A stretch of DNA of 64,000 nucleotides from Heterobilharzia americana. Its lineage: Eukaryota; Platyhelminthes; Trematoda; Strigeidida; Schistosomatidae. Numbering within the stretch: the stretch's first letter is position 1; every line of letters begins with the position of its first letter. The position numbers were made by a program, and so were the translations under genes. Location of the stretch: contig OX104132.1 of the NCBI GenBank assembly GCA_944470555.2, positions 3,419,755-3,483,754 of the forward strand, given 5' to 3'. The notes below the pieces were generated by a model, which saw only the letters and a program-made list of their open reading frames with translations, did no database searches and was not told where the DNA came from. Positions 44,116 through 56,520 of this stretch are shown here, piece after piece.

Positions 44116-45009
44116 TCATAGGACTGGCATTGTTCCGTTTTTTTGTGTTTTGTTCTTAACTTGGGTGGGGGCTGTAGCAGTGGTGGCTTCTTTACTTGAT
44201 GTATCTAACTCACTGGTCAGCGCCTGTGTGACGACCACTGACTCCAGAGGTCTTGGTGGTTGCCGTCTCTCCTCTTGCCTTGTGGGTCTAGGCTTACTTT
44301 CACATATACGTATTGAGCCACCCATGCGATCTTTCGCATTATACCATGCGTGCAGAACGTCTGTGAGGGAGGCATATGAGTCGAACTGGACGGCAAGTAG
44401 TCTGGGATTGGGTATGGTCTTCAGGTGCGCTGGCCTTGGCAGTCTACTGACGCTGTTGGCCGGTATACTGTTGAGACCAACTTTGGTTGAGAGCCATTGC
44501 CATTGTTGGACGTCGTGAAAGTACCGATCTTTGACCGAGCTGTCACTTGGCAATTCTGGAATCCCATGTACAACTATAGTGTTGTTTCTGTTGGGATTTC
44601 CAACCGCTGACTTTCTCTCCTCCTCTCTTACTGACCATGGCTTGTCAGGCCTGGCCCGAATTTTACAGGCATTAACAACGTCCGGTTGTCGCGAGAGGAG
44701 GAGTGTGTCTTCAGCCTCTTTGGCGGTATTTAGGGACACACGTAAAGGGGGTGGCTTATCTCGGGGTGCATGGCTTCCTCGAGAAAGGCGACATAAAGTT
44801 GCAGGGAGGGGAGGGAGTCCCAGCATCTGACAGTAGTCGGTCCACATTCGGCTGTCAAATTGTTCCCTCTCGACCAACAATGAGTCTGTCGATACATCGA
44901 CGTTGAACAAAATGATCGAGTTGGTCCTCCTGTGACCTGGGTTCGTTGTGGGTGGCACGCCCGACTTCCCAATGGGTTTGAGTAATTCCACTGGTTGTTT
45001 CTCAGTCAC
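44116..45009 (-). CDS. CR1-like ORF1, C-terminal part
   Basis: A 297-residue open frame, the longest in the window. It contains NPNRNNTIVVHGIPELP and KVGLNSIPANSVSRLPRP, related to the decayed version in the plus-strand element at 60225-60490. The segment resembles the nucleic-acid-binding C-terminal part of LINE ORF1 proteins. It may start inside the original ORF1 and not at a true start. Confidence 0.75.
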   Translation of the reverse strand: MTEKQPVELLKPIGKSGVPPTTNPGHRRTNSIILFNVDVSTDSLLVEREQFDSRMWTDYCQMLGLPPLPATLCRLSRGSHAPRDKPPPLRVSLNTAKEAEDTLLLSRQPDVVNACKIRARPDKPWSVREEERKSAVGNPNRNNTIVVHGIPELPSDSSVKDRYFHDVQQWQWLSTKVGLNSIPANSVSRLPRPAHLKTIPNPRLLAVQFDSYASLTDVLHAWYNAKDRMGGSIRICESKPRPTRQEERRQPPRPLESVVVTQALTSELDTSSKEATTATAPTQVKNKTQKNGTMPVL

Positions 45010-45205
45010 GGTGTGTGGGGTGTTCGGAATGGGTTTCGTAGAGGCTTCGGCGGTCGATGTCTTTGGCCATGCGCTTGACGTCCCCTGGGGCCGGGTAGGG
45101 GTATGGAGACTTGACCTAATATGGTCCCCACGCGAGGTGGCGTGCCCACAGCTGGAGCTCTAGGTCTGTTTCCAGGTCTCTCTGTGTTATCCTTTGGTGT
45201 TAACC

Positions 45206-45766
45206 CTACTTATTCGAGGATGCTGGTAGCTTTTGCGTGGCGGAGAGCATCTCCTTCAGGCTTTCTGTGCGGAGTGCGGGCATTTTCCTGCACTCTGGAC
45301 AGATGTACCAGAACCACTTGCATGGTTGTCTCTTCATCAGCTTATAGTATTGTCGGGGGACTTTGGTATCGCAGTGGCAATGCGCCCATCGTTGACACAG
45401 GTTGCATGCAAATGCCTCATCGACTACCGAAACAACTTTGGTGCAAACACTGCAGCCATCGGGTGTCGTAATACAGCCTTCCTTCCATGAATAAGGTGCT
45501 ACGGATTGTGGCGAACTGCTTGTGGCTGCCTTGTTCTGAAGCCTTTTACGTCGTCTTCTATTTCCAGGCATGGTATGATCCTTGCTCAAGATAGGACTAG
45601 TTTGTGACGGGCTAGTGCTACTCTGTGTCACCTGTCTGATGGCTACTGGAATTCTAGAAACATGGGTTGGCCACTTCTTCAGAAGTTCGGTGTTCTGCCC
45701 TACCTCTGTTTGTCTTCTAGTACAGACTAGTGTGTTGTTTAGGGTGTTACTGGCCGTTTTGTGCAC
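45206..45766 (-). CDS. CR1-like ORF1, N-terminal part with PHD-like zinc finger
   Basis: Open for 186 residues. A cysteine/histidine set (CSVCTKVV, CNLCQRWAHCHC, later ICPEC) has the spacing of a PHD-type zinc finger, with the tryptophan before the last pair (KWFWYICPECRK). PHD-like fingers occur in ORF1 of some CR1-clade elements. A basic cluster (RRRRKRLQNK) precedes it. The reading continues in another frame at 45009-44116, so the ORF has a frameshift between. Confidence 0.75.
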   Translation of the reverse strand: MHKTASNTLNNTLVCTRRQTEVGQNTELLKKWPTHVSRIPVAIRQVTQSSTSPSQTSPILSKDHTMPGNRRRRKRLQNKAATSSSPQSVAPYSWKEGCITTPDGCSVCTKVVSVVDEAFACNLCQRWAHCHCDTKVPRQYYKLMKRQPCKWFWYICPECRKMPALRTESLKEMLSATQKLPASSNK

Positions 45767-46255
45767 GACCGCGTTATCCGTGTCAAAGCTTCAGACCTAG
45801 CGTTTTGGGCAGACATGTCGCTATGATATAAACTTCTTGGGAAAACAAGTAGTTAACAACAATAAGAGGGTTGAAGACTGAATGCAGCAAAAGGACAGAA
45901 TAGAAAAGGGAAGATAATTTATGTTGGCTCACCTTCAGACACTTGTCACTTGATCCTCTGCTCTTGACCAACGAGTTTAACCGTAAGCTCCAGATGCGTA
46001 TGTATAACCAGGAAAGATATTTCCTGGGGAATGACCTCCGAGGAGAACCGAGAGCTAAGGCAGTTTGGCAGTTGAAACGCCCAAGAACCACTGACAGGAG
46101 GTAGACCGGTTGGTTCAAAGGAATAATAATGCCAATTTTCAACTGTTGAGGAGTGAGCTGACGAATGCGCAGGGGTGAGGTGCGTGGACGGACAGAAGTG
46201 CTGCAAACGTTCGATGTTTTTAGATTGAGTATTGCAAGTGGGAGTTTTTCATTGT

Positions 46256-49200
46256 GGAAAAATCCAAAAGCTGAGAGACGAGCGTGAGATAGTATCAATA
46301 GCTTTGGCGAAATCTAGAAAAATCGCGTGAACCGGGACCTTGAAATCCCAGTATGCTGCCCAGCGATAATGGACCGTCGGGAGGTTGGAGGCACAGGACC
46401 TACTCTTTCTGAAGCCATGTTGAGCGTCACCAGGTGCTTTATTCGTGTTCAGATATTCCCTGATGCGGCCGTCCATCACACTTTCCACAGCTTTTGACAT
46501 CACTGGTAGAAGCGCTATGGGTATATAACAGTTTGGATTCTGCCTGTCTCCTGATTTGAAGATTGGGGAGAGGATGCCTCGTTTCCACTCTCGTGGCAGT
46601 TTTTATTCTTCCAAGGAGTGCTGGAAGAGACTGCAGAGTGGGCCACTTAGGGAACTTGTACACTCTTCCAACACAGATGGGCGGATGTCATCGCACCCTG
46701 GGGATTTTCCTGTGCTTAACTTTGATAGCTTGTCGAGAACAACAGCTCAGGTTATCTGCGTTTCGTGTAGCTCTGCAGCGCTGGATAACTTGGGGACTGT
46801 TCGGGCAGTAGGTACGTATACTGTCCTGATAGAATGCTTAGCTGTGTGTCAAACGGGGTGTTTAACATTTCGGTGATCTCCCAACCAGAGAGGTTTTCTC
46901 TGTTCGGATCTTTTATGACGCATGCTTCTTAGCCTGTGGATTTTCTCCTTGCTGTGGATTGGCATAGGTTTTCGGAGTTTACCTCAAGCTTCCTGGCAAG
47001 GCTAAACTTGAACGACCTCCTGTCTTCTCGCACCCTGATGTCGCACCCATTTCGTAGAGCTATAAATGCTTCGTGATCGTCGTCTTCTCTGGAGCTCCTC
47101 CATTTATGTCATGCCTTTCTCTTGGCTTCTGTGTGGCACTCAGTGCCTGGTTTTAGCCATGAGGTTTACTTTCTGAGCGTTGTTACCACCAAGGGAACGT
47201 TCTGCGAGGTCGCCGCCCCAATGATGTCTTTCGCCAACTCCCAGTGTTTGTCAGTCAATAATGTGCCTCAAACCACTGTCCACGCAGCTCCCAATAGGCT
47301 TTGCTTCATTCCTTCATAGTTTGCCCTGTTGTAGCCGGGCAAGAGCGAGTTCCCTTCCACGATAATTGTTCACTTATTACTGGGTCGAAAACAGCCACGG
47401 CATGATCGCTGCTTCCAAGAGGAGTTTGGACCTGCACGGTTTCAACCAGAAGGTGACCACCAGTCAGTAGGTAATCCAGCTTGGATAGCCTGCCATCTGA
47501 CTCCCAGTGGGTGTTGTAGCTGACTTTTTCGTGCGGTCTAGACATTTGGATAGCATTAAGCAGGTTACAATAGAAAACCTGGCTTAGAGCCGTACTACCT
47601 TGATATAGGCTGAGTTGGAGCGTTGCAGTCGCCACCCCATTGTTGACACTGCGGATATTACTTGGAGTAGTTTTTGGTTGTTCAAGTTGCTATTGGGGGA
47701 CCCATAGATTTCTCCAACCAAGTGCTTATTAGGTTTGACCGTGAAGTGGCACCAGATAGAGTCTGGGAGCTCTACCAGCAGTGTCAGTAGTTTGTTCACT
47801 TTTGAGCCAACTGTTCACGCGTATTGCAACCCCTCTCATTCCTTGTGTTCTCTGCCTCTCCTGAACAGAAGCGTGCCGTCAGTGTTAACTTCGGTGTCAC
47901 TTGTGTCAGGTGATAACCGCGTTTCGGTCAGGATTATGATTTTGGGGACAAGGCCGAGACGGAGGGATCGGAGCTCTGGCATCTTCGGGATTTTGTCACG
48001 TTGCTGCAAAGACACTTGGAATAGCTCCTCATATCTTTGGGTTAACTAGTGGCACAGGTTTGGATGTGAGTCTTTACTGATCGATCAGTTCTAATGGAAC
48101 CGGACCATTTAAGTTTTTTCCCGGGTCGATCGGTACACTCGGTGTTAGGCGGAAGTTGCTGGTCTGACTCTAGACGTTTCCGTTTAGGGTGACGGCGGCC
48201 TAAGCACTGGGAACAACTGTGGCCTGTTGTGGTCTCAGTGTTCTTGGTCTGCTGTCGCAGCGGCAGGCATTCCCGCTTATGGTGCTTCTGACTTCACATC
48301 ACGTCCCTGTTACTCTGGTAAGAAGTTCCGGGGATTCAAGGTTGGCAGCCGTTAGTCTAGGTGAGGGCATGGTTGTTAGGTGCCAGCGGTGTGGCAGTCT
48401 GCCGACTGCCACGGCTGCAACCCCAATCAGCTCTATCCCAGCCGATAACCACCACCATTGCTGGACGTCGTCGGTGCACTTATCACCTAGGGTACCGGTT
48501 ACCATTTCAGGTACTCCATGTATGGCCATGGATGCGGGTTTTAGTGGATCAGCTGCTTCTCGAGATGCCTTTCTTGACACCCATGATCGGTCAGGTCTGG
48601 CTCTAATGTTGGACGATCTGTTGATGACCAGTGTGTGTGACAGTAAGAGGAACCTTTAAGCGTCTCTAGTTGAGCCCGGAGTCATTCTCACTGGAGAAGG
48701 CTTCCCTGGGCGTGAATGGGGGCCTTTGTGCAGTCGACACGGCTTTGCCTCGAGAGCGCCCAGACCTAGAATGGCACAAAGGGAGTTCCACTGCTGCCTG
48801 TCAAACGTGTCCTTTTGCTCCAGAGGGCTGTCGTTGCAGACGGGAAAGTTAAGTGAATGATAGAGCTGGATCGGTCAGCGATAACAACATTATCCGATCC
48901 ATTGGTTACGTTTTCACGGATAATTCGAGCTTTATTCTCTGCCCTAACCCATTTGTTGTTGCCCGCTGGTTGCCGTCGCTGATGTGGTCCCAGGGCTTGG
49001 GGTGGATGTGGTTGCCGTTGTTGTAGGCTGTATTTCGTTCGGCTTAGAACCACTCAGGTTTTTGACCTTCAGTAGGTCATTGAGGAAATCCTTCGGAAAG
49101 TTAATCTCTTCCATAATTGTCGTTTGGATAGACACCTGGTTTTCAGTGGTTGCTGGAAATTTACCAGTTACTCTAAGTACCCCTGAGGCTAGATACGGTC

Positions 49201-49760
49201 TCAGACGGCATTGTGAGCGAATGTGCCAGAACCACTTGAATGGGTGGTGCGTCATGAAGATATAGTACTGATGTGATAATTCTTTGTCACATCGGTAGCG
49301 CACCCACCTGTTGCAGCTGCCGCGCTCAAACGCAGCATAACTTTTGGTCACAGTGAGAGCATATGAATGGAAGCCGTCGTCATGTCCATGAGGTTTGTCC
49401 AAATGTTTCTGTCTTACTCTTCGACGTTTCTGCCTAGTGTTCGTCACCGGTGGGTCGAGATATGTGCTAGGTGTAGAAAAGGGGTATGCGTTTGCTTGAC
49501 TGAGGACATTGACGTTCACGGTGCTGGGAGGATTGGCGATCCGGCAAACTTTCAGTGTTGCAAGCCGTGACCATTCGGTTGAGCTGCACCTGGGAACCGC
49601 GTTCGTATCCTTTGTTTTTCGTCAAGTCTTGACGTCTCTTAGCTCCGGCCCAGGTAATTACCAAGAATGAGGTGGCCAGTGACTGCGGTGGGGCTGCACT
49701 CGAAGTACTTCGGAGAGTTGCCCTTTTGGGGCAGAACACTTCTATCGCGAGTATGAATAA
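46256..49760 (-). mobile_element. CR1-like LINE, 3'-truncated copy
   Basis: Minus strand: 5' leader (49760-49520), ORF1 with an eroded PHD-like finger (49519-48944; FKWFWHIRSQC keeps the WFW core but lacks paired cysteines), ORF1 C-terminal traces (48580-48299), endonuclease (48050-47306; DSIWCHFTVKPNKHLVGEIY, LGSSDHAVAVF) and RT beginning (DAQHGFRKSRSCASNL, VHAIFLDFAKAIDT). It stops abruptly in the RT at about 46256, where the next element begins. Multiple frameshifts. Confidence 0.82.
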
Positions 49761-49819
49761 ACAGATGAAACTAACAACAGTTTCAATAAAGGTAGAAGAG
49801 CAATAGAAATGCAAAGCAA

Positions 49820-52065
49820 TTATTATTATTTTTATTATTAGTCCCTTGGGTTCCTAGTGGAACACAGGGCTTCAGTAGCACGCCTCCAGTGACCTCTGTT
49901 CTCTGAGATCTTTTGAACCTGGTCCCACGACAGCCCAGAAGCTCTCATTTCCTCCTCGCACGACCTCCTCCATGTCACCCTCGGACGTCCAACTCGTCGC
50001 TTCCCATGGGGATTCCACTCGAGGGCCTGACGCGTGATGTCCCCAGTCGGCCTTCTCAGTGCATGCCCAATCCATCTCCACTTCCTCCTGCATATTTGTT
50101 GGGTGATAGGTTCTTGGTTGGTTCGTTCCCAGAGTTCCTTGTTGCTTATTTTTTCTGGCCATCTGATCTTCAGCAGCGAGCGTAAGCAGTTGTTGATGAA
50201 TGTCTGTAGTTTATTGGAAATGCCTTTCGTGACGCGCCAAGTCTCAGAGCCATACAAGAGCACTGACTTGACGTTGGTGTTGAAAATCCGTATCTTGTTC
50301 CAGATGCTGAGTGCAGAAGATCTCCACACTGGTTTCAGGCTAATGAACACCTGTCTTGCTTTTCCGATTCTGACTTTGACGTCCTCGTCCGTCCCGCCTG
50401 TAGTTGAGACAGTGCTTCCTAGATAAGTGAAGGAGGTTACTTCCTTTAAGTTTCTCCCGTTGACAGTGATTGGAGTTTGTTGTTGTTGATGGTGGTGGTG
50501 CGGTATCTTCATCACTTCTGTCTTCTCTATATTCACCTGAAGTCCCGTCTTAGCTGCCTCTTCTATCAACTTGTTAGTTTTTGCCTACAGATCTTCAAGT
50601 TTATGTGACATTAGGCATAAGTCATCACTGGCGAAACCGAAGTCTTCTAGGTTCTTTTCCTCAGTCCAGTGTATCCCCCTCTTCTCGCTGCCTACTGTTT
50701 GCTGCATGATCCAGTCGACCACAATAAGGAATATCATGGAGGATAGTAGGCAACCTTGTTTCACTCCTGTCCTCACTTCAAAGGCATCACTGAGCTTCCC
50801 ATTGTGGATTACTTGGCATGTGGCATCTTCGTATAGTTGTTGAATGAGGCGGATAAAGGTTTGCGGTACTCCGTAGTATTGAAGCAGTTTTCAAATTACT
50901 TGTCGGTCGACGCTATCAAAGGCCTTCTCAAAGTCGATGAAGTTGAGGTAGAGAGCTGATTGCCATTCTATGCTCTGTTCTATGATGATGCGAAGCGTTG
51001 CAATTTGGTCTGCACATGATTTGTACTTCCTGAAGCCAGCCAGCCTGTTCCGGTCGTAGTTTTGAATCCAGTGCATCCCTTAGCCTCTCCAGGATGATGC
51101 GGCTTTATATTTTACTTGGGGTGGACAGGAGAGCGATTCCGCGCCAGTTCTTGCAAGCACTGAGGTCTCCCTTCTTCGGCAGTTTGACAAGGTAACCCTT
51201 CTTCCAATCGTCAGGTACCTTCTCTTCCTTTCACACCTTCTGCAATAGTGGTGTGAGCATGTCCGCTGTTGTCTCTGCCTCTGTTCTCAGTGCTTCTGGC
51301 GGTATTCCATCTGGTCCTGCTGCTTTCCCGCATTTCAGTATCTTTATGGCGTTCAGGGCTTCCATTTTCGTTGGGGGATTAATGTTCACTTGTAGTTCAG
51401 CGGCTGCAGGTGGTATTTCTGGACGAAGTGCAGGTGGTGGTCGATTCAAGAGCTTCTTGAAGTGGTCGGCCCATCGTTTCCTCTGTTTCTCTTCTTTTGT
51501 AATTAAACTTCCTTCTTCATCTCTTATTGGTTTCATCTGTGTTGGTCTCTTCCCTGATAGCAACCTGGTTATTTGATACAATGTCGTCAGGTCTCTCTTA
51601 CCTGCAGCCTGTTCTGCTTCACTTGCCAGTGTTTCGTAGAAGTGTCTTTTGTCTTTCCGTGCACTCTTCTTCACTTCTTTGTCCAGTGTTTTATACATTG
51701 TGCTCAGTTCCTCTTGTCGTTGAGCATCCTTGCACTGGTTTATCTTCTGCTTCACCATCCTCCTCTCCCTACTCTGTCAGCTTCCAGGCATCCGTCGAGA
51801 TCCATTCCTCGTCTTCTTTCTTCTTCCTTCCTAATACTGTTGTGCAGGTTTCTTTCCACATAGCTTTCAAAGACTTCCAGTGTTCTTCCACACAGGTTTC
51901 TTCAGGGATGTCCCTCGATGTCTCCCATTTTGTCTTGATGGCTGCCTTGAAGATCTTCTTTGTAGTTTCATCCTTTAGTTTCCGAGTGTTGTACTTGAGT
52001 TGAGGTCTATCACCAGCTTCCTTGAAGGCTTTTAACTTGATTTGGAGGGTTCCTTGCAAAGCAAG
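49820..52065 (-). mobile_element. RTE-clade LINE, best-preserved copy, 5'-truncated
   Basis: ATT-type tail at 49820-49840, 3' end, and on the minus strand a 243-residue frame (50569-49838) with LLYGSETWRVTKGISNKLQT, ISNKELWERTNQEPITQQIC, RRKWRWIGHALRRP and a terminal RNPRD. Upstream: FASDDLCLMSHKL (FADD box with an inserted Ser), TGVKQGCLLS, FRKYKSCADQI, NFIDFEKAFDSVD. Further up are the pre-RT linker (51758-51231, AAGPDGIPPEAL) and 52059-51769. The endonuclease is missing. At least three frame breaks separate these parts. Confidence 0.93.
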
Positions 52066-52079
52066 CTAACGGAAAACTT

Positions 52080-52985
52080 TCGACCCTACTTTCGATTATC
52101 TGTTACTGTGAGTCTATCGAATTCCAAAAACTACCGGGTCCTAGACGTAGGAGTTAGTGGAATATGTTTTTCTTCAGATGCAGCAGCCTGGGATATGACG
52201 GTTGGTCAAGAAGGCTAGAACTGCCACACGGTTGTCCGTTTGGAGCGTAATAGCGATGACGAAGTAAGCAATGGTATGTTCTGCAGAAAAATCGTTGCAA
52301 AAGCGTTGAACGAGGAGTTGAAAGCTCCCAGTGGATGGTAGTGAATGTGGATTTTATCGAGGTGGGTGGAAATGGGCGAGAGCACGTCACCATTCAAACA
52401 GCGCGCAGTGTGCAGCATCTTCAAAAAGCGCATAATCGTCGTGGTACCCGCAGAACAGATCCCAGGAATAAATGTATCTGGCGCACCAAATACTGATGTC
52501 AACTTTGAAGTTCAGAGCTATTCCTCACGGTACCTAGAGGTATTGGATGTGATACCCCCTCCCCTGCTAAAAAGAGACCTGAGTACTCCAGAGAAAGTTC
52601 AGAAAACGGCGATAAGGCAGATTATCAGAATAACAGGCAAAGCACATGAGCCATCCCTTAGACAACTCAACTTATTCACATTAGGCTATCCAAATAAAAG
52701 AGGCTACCTCTTACCGCTTTCAGGGTCGTTCGACAAGCGGGCCAACCAAACAGGTCATTGTTGCCGAATTAAAACCGGTGGTCTTGTAGGAGCTCCGACT
52801 GTACGCTCCGCCATAGGGGAAAGATGAGAGTGAGATCAAACTTCTGGTGTACAGTGTAAGCCTTGTGGAAGTCTAAGTCGTAGGAGACGGATACGGCTTC
52901 ATCAGTTGATTCGATCAAACGACTGTTAGATAAGCACTTGAGCACAGGCGGTCCACCACGAACATTCAGTTGTGACACTTATGTG
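52080..52985 (+). mobile_element. CR1-like LINE 3' fragment
   Basis: Plus strand: PPPLLKRDLSTPEKVQKTAI (52555-52614) and RQLNLFTLGYPNKRGYLL match the region after the RT in CR1-like elements (compare LKHLNLFTLGYRRKRGDLI at 62758-62814). Frameshifted traces of the final segment follow. It meets the next element head-on near 52985. Confidence 0.65.
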
Positions 52986-55900
52986 TTCCCTAACTGTAGT
53001 GTTCGCAATAAAATCCACTGATCAGCCATATTATCACCAGTATCGCCCATCTTTCTGTAAGACCTTCTCGCCTCTATCTTTCTCCCCCCTACCCCATTTC
53101 TAGCAACACTTTTTACGTGATACTTAATTCTTACTTCCCAGTGCTTAAAAAACAGGAAATGCAAAGGGTTAGCCACTGATCTCCCAAGCAAAACAAGCCA
53201 CAATTAGCCGGCAAAAACGCCTTAAAATGGTCACTTGCCGCCTCCAAGGCTAAACGCAGAAAACAAAAACTCCGGTGGCCACCGAAATAGCCCAACAAAA
53301 CAAAAGAACCGAATCGCGATAACTGAAAGTGAGAGCTCAATAACGATAAGTTTCCTTCACCGGTACGATTGATGTTCGATGTTGAATATTCGACGGTTGA
53401 ACAGTTGCAGGACAGCTCTGGGCATGCCTGAGCTACATCAAGTAATCCAGATTCAGATTTTTTGTTCGAGGATAGGGGGCTGAGAGCCTACATTAATTCC
53501 TTTTGCAGCAGATTTCTGTGCTTGTTCAACCTCCTGCTGCCTAGGGCACTTGATGATGCGGACACCACTTCCTCTGGGAGTCGGTTCCAGTCATTGATTG
53601 CCGTAGGCGAAGACCATTACTCTGCGGAGATTTTGTTCGGCCCTCACTTTTGTGGCCTCCTACGAATGCCTTCTTGGGTGTTCCGTCCCGTTAGGAGGGA
53701 AGAGAGAAGACAGATCAGGTTCGAACTCTTTTCTTGAAATCCTGTATGGCTTGACTGGGTCCCCTCTCTATCTACGAGTGAATTGGTTCAACTGCTTAAA
53801 CCCATCTTCATAGGTGGGGTCAGCCGTCGCAGTGAACATACGAGAAGTCTCCCTCTTGACTCCTTCTGGAAGGTCTGCGTCACCTTTCTAACAGGAATTT
53901 GCCGCCTGCGTACAGTTTCCCAGTTTAGACCTCACTGAGGATGTGTATAAGATGGTGAGCATACCGCCACTTATTTTTGCAAACGCTGCGCTTAACGACT
54001 ACTGCCCTAAAACTCCGAGCTGTTATTAGTCGACAGTGTGTCGTGGTCTTCACATCACAACTCACTGCGACTCCTAGGCCATTGTGGATTAATTCTGATG
54101 GTGCAGGAGTCCCATCAATATCGTAGGTGCTGCTGTGTGTGTGCCCCAAGTGCGTGCTCAGACATTTACCTGCATTGATAGGTATCAGCCACTTCTCTGA
54201 CGAGGTAAACAAGCTGCCCAGGTCTGCCTGGAGCGCACCCATATCCTCTTTGTTCCCAATTTCTCATTAGCGTAGAGAACCACAGGGGATTTCGTGATGT
54301 TTGGCAGTTCATTTACGAACAGGAGAAACAGTAGGGGGCCCAGGGCTGTGCCTTGCGGCAGTCCACTCTCTACCAACTTGCAAGTGGAGAGTTGAGGAGA
54401 ACTGATCCTAACTCTTTATCTCCTACCGACAAAAAAAGTCTCTTATCCATGAGAGCAGACTGTCGGTGATTCCGAAGCTTTCCAGTTTCCCGAGCAACCT
54501 GGAATGAGGTACTTTGTCGAACGCCCTACTGAAGCCCATGAAAATGACATCTACAGGTGTCCTGTCATCTTCAGACTTAACCCAACTTTCTTTGACTGTA
54601 AGGAGGTTCGTCACGCAAGGGAAATTTCTACGAAAGGCGTGCTGTGAACGAGACAGTGGAGTGTTTCTCTCTGGATGGACTGTGACGGCTTACTTGACTA
54701 CTCTTTCTAGGACTTTCACTACAGTACTGGTCAAACTTATCGGGCTGTAATCTGATGGGAGCTGCCTAGAACTTACCTTGAGGATAGGTGTTAGCCAAAA
54801 AGTCCTTCATCCATATGGAATCATAGTAGTCCAGTTTGTCAGCGTGCACTATGCTACCTAGACCTTATGACGAACGCATAAAGCCCAGGGTCACAGCTAT
54901 ACTACCTGCCCTACCTTCAAGAATATTGGAAGATTCAAACAATAGCCGAATATTTCGTACTTTTGAACTGAGCTTGCCTCAGTATGATGAACGATTATGC
55001 TGGTGTTTATCTGTTTCATTCTTTGCTGTCTGCAAAGCATCAAATTTCTCACTCTAGACGCATCTTTTGTGTACCGGAAAGAACGGTGTCTATTGCACAG
55101 CTTCATATTGCATATGGCAGTCAGTTTACATTACCAAAATGATCAAACCCGTAAACTGGTTTGTTTTCATGTAACCTGTGTCGTATAAAATATATTGTTA
55201 TTGTTATTATGATATCCTTCCACTCATGGGGACGTTTGCCTCCACTAGGAGGCGGCCTGAATACAACAGTCAATGGGGTGGCTGCACAAAGTGCGAGCTC
55301 TCTGAGCAGCCTTAGGTGCGGCTCATCCGGTCCCGTTGATTTTTCCACATCGAGAGTACTTATTGTCCGAAATGCATCACTACGATCGACATTCATGGAG
55401 TTTATCCTGTAGGATGGCAATGCTTCTACTGTTGGATAAGTGTCCACAGAAGGCTCCTGCTTAAAGGCTGCAGCAAAATATCCAGCTATAGCTTTTGCTT
55501 TTTACCTAGCGTCCTCAACCAAACATTCGGTTTCGGCCCCTTTGATCAGTGTGGATATACCACAGCATACCTCATTTCTACAGGGAAAATAACCTCTTTT
55601 GATGTTGCATTGCAGCCTGAGAAAGACATTTCAAAGCATGCTCGAAACTGGCGGATAGCAGCGTTATAATCGTTTCGAGTTTCCTTGTAATGCTCCACCG
55701 CTTCGGGTGTGCCGAGATGGGTGGCAAGATTCGGACTTCGTGGTTTATCCACAGGGGGACAGTGCTTCCGTCCCCTTGGGACAGTCCACCGAAAAAACGG
55801 CCGGGTCAGTTGTGCATGTAATTGTTTGAAAGAGCACCAAGCACCTTCAACTGAGGCTTTTGGACTGACCGTCCAGTCCTCCGAAGAGGCCGCCAGGTTA

Positions 55901-56165
55901 GGGGCTTCCATATTCGCTTTCCATATGTTGGGTTTGGCTGGGGCATCGGCCTGGTACAAGAAGTCTGCTGTGAATCTGATAGTGATCACAGCGTAATTAC
56001 TTTTACCAAGGGGTGCTGGGTGTCGGATGAAGCATAGGTCATCTGTATGTGAGAATACTAAGTCTAGATCTGACAGCACGCTGGTGATCATATTTGGTTG
56101 CAGTACTGATGTGCTGTGTGAGGGCTAAGGAAATCGATGTTTCCACTGACCTGTGATCAAACCAG
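52986..56165 (-). mobile_element. CR1-like LINE, 5'-truncated, with an insertion
   Basis: Minus strand from right to left: endonuclease end (LDLVFSHTDDLCFIRHPAPL, 56067-56008), linker (STGPDEPHLRLLRELALCAA), RT (DVIFMGFSRAFDKVPHSRLL at 54552-54493; GLPQGTALGPLLFLLFVNEL; a changed catalytic box VVLYANE for YADD), the 3' ORF end near 53500, and a long 3' region to about 52986. About 410 bases of foreign sequence interrupt it at 54793-55205. Confidence 0.8.
54793..55205 (+). mobile_element. Unidentified insertion inside the CR1-like element
   Basis: This block interrupts the RT/linker region of the minus-strand LINE: coding similarity stops at about 54793 and resumes at about 55205. Its right end has a TTG/TTA-rich tail (ATATTGTTATTGTTATTATG), like the 3' end of a non-LTR element or SINE on the plus strand. 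I do not recognise the body. Confidence 0.45.
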
Positions 56166-56219
56166 TTACGTGGTGCCTTGGTTGTTAGTCTGTCGGCCAT
56201 TGGTCATTGCAATAGCCAC

Positions 56220-56520
56220 TTCTTACAGCAGGCGAAATGAAATTTTGAACTGCAGCCGGATTCGAACCAGCGACACCGGGTTTCCGGCCCGGTGATTTAT
56301 CAACTCAGCTATGATCAAGTGGTAGTAGTAGTAACCCGTCAAAATTTCACACGGTCGTAGGGCAAAACCCCGCATGTGATTGAAGTGAAATTTGTTCGTC
56401 AGGCTTCAAAGTTAAGTCGATAGACCTTCGAACCGGAAACCTGACAATGGCTCGTTCGAATCCTATCGCGGTTCAAATTTTTATTTCACCTTCAGTCATC
56501 AGCCAGTGCAACAATCAGTG
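56220..56520. mobile_element. tRNA-like SINE inverted pair
   Basis: Left arm with GGATTCGAACCAGCGA (56260-56275, complement of an intact B box) and right arm with CGTTCGAATCCTATCG (56453-56468). The centre carries GTGATTGAAGTGAAATTTG. The outer right end reads CACCTTCAGTCATCAGCCAG. This copy is outside the gene, showing that the inverted pair is a mobile unit and not a local event of the introns. Confidence 0.78.

Larger units (their letters stand above)
43437..46255 (-). mobile_element. CR1-like LINE with internal deletion (ORF1, part of endonuclease, 3' end)
   Basis: Minus strand: a 5' leader (about 46255-45767), ORF1 (45766-45206 and 45009-44116), the endonuclease start (IIFITESWLSSDIS, 43949-43908, then GGGVAIYVNS) and then, directly after SLWCYFT, the 3' untranslated region. 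The last part matches the 3' end at 63300-63606, including the final CAATATTGGATATTGG. Everything from mid-endonuclease through the RT is missing. This copy cannot move by itself. Confidence 0.85.

Noticed and set aside
44531..45163. Several plus-strand frames of 70-150 codons over 44063-45490
   Set aside because: They mirror the long ORF1 frames of the minus-strand CR1-like element and have no motifs of their own.
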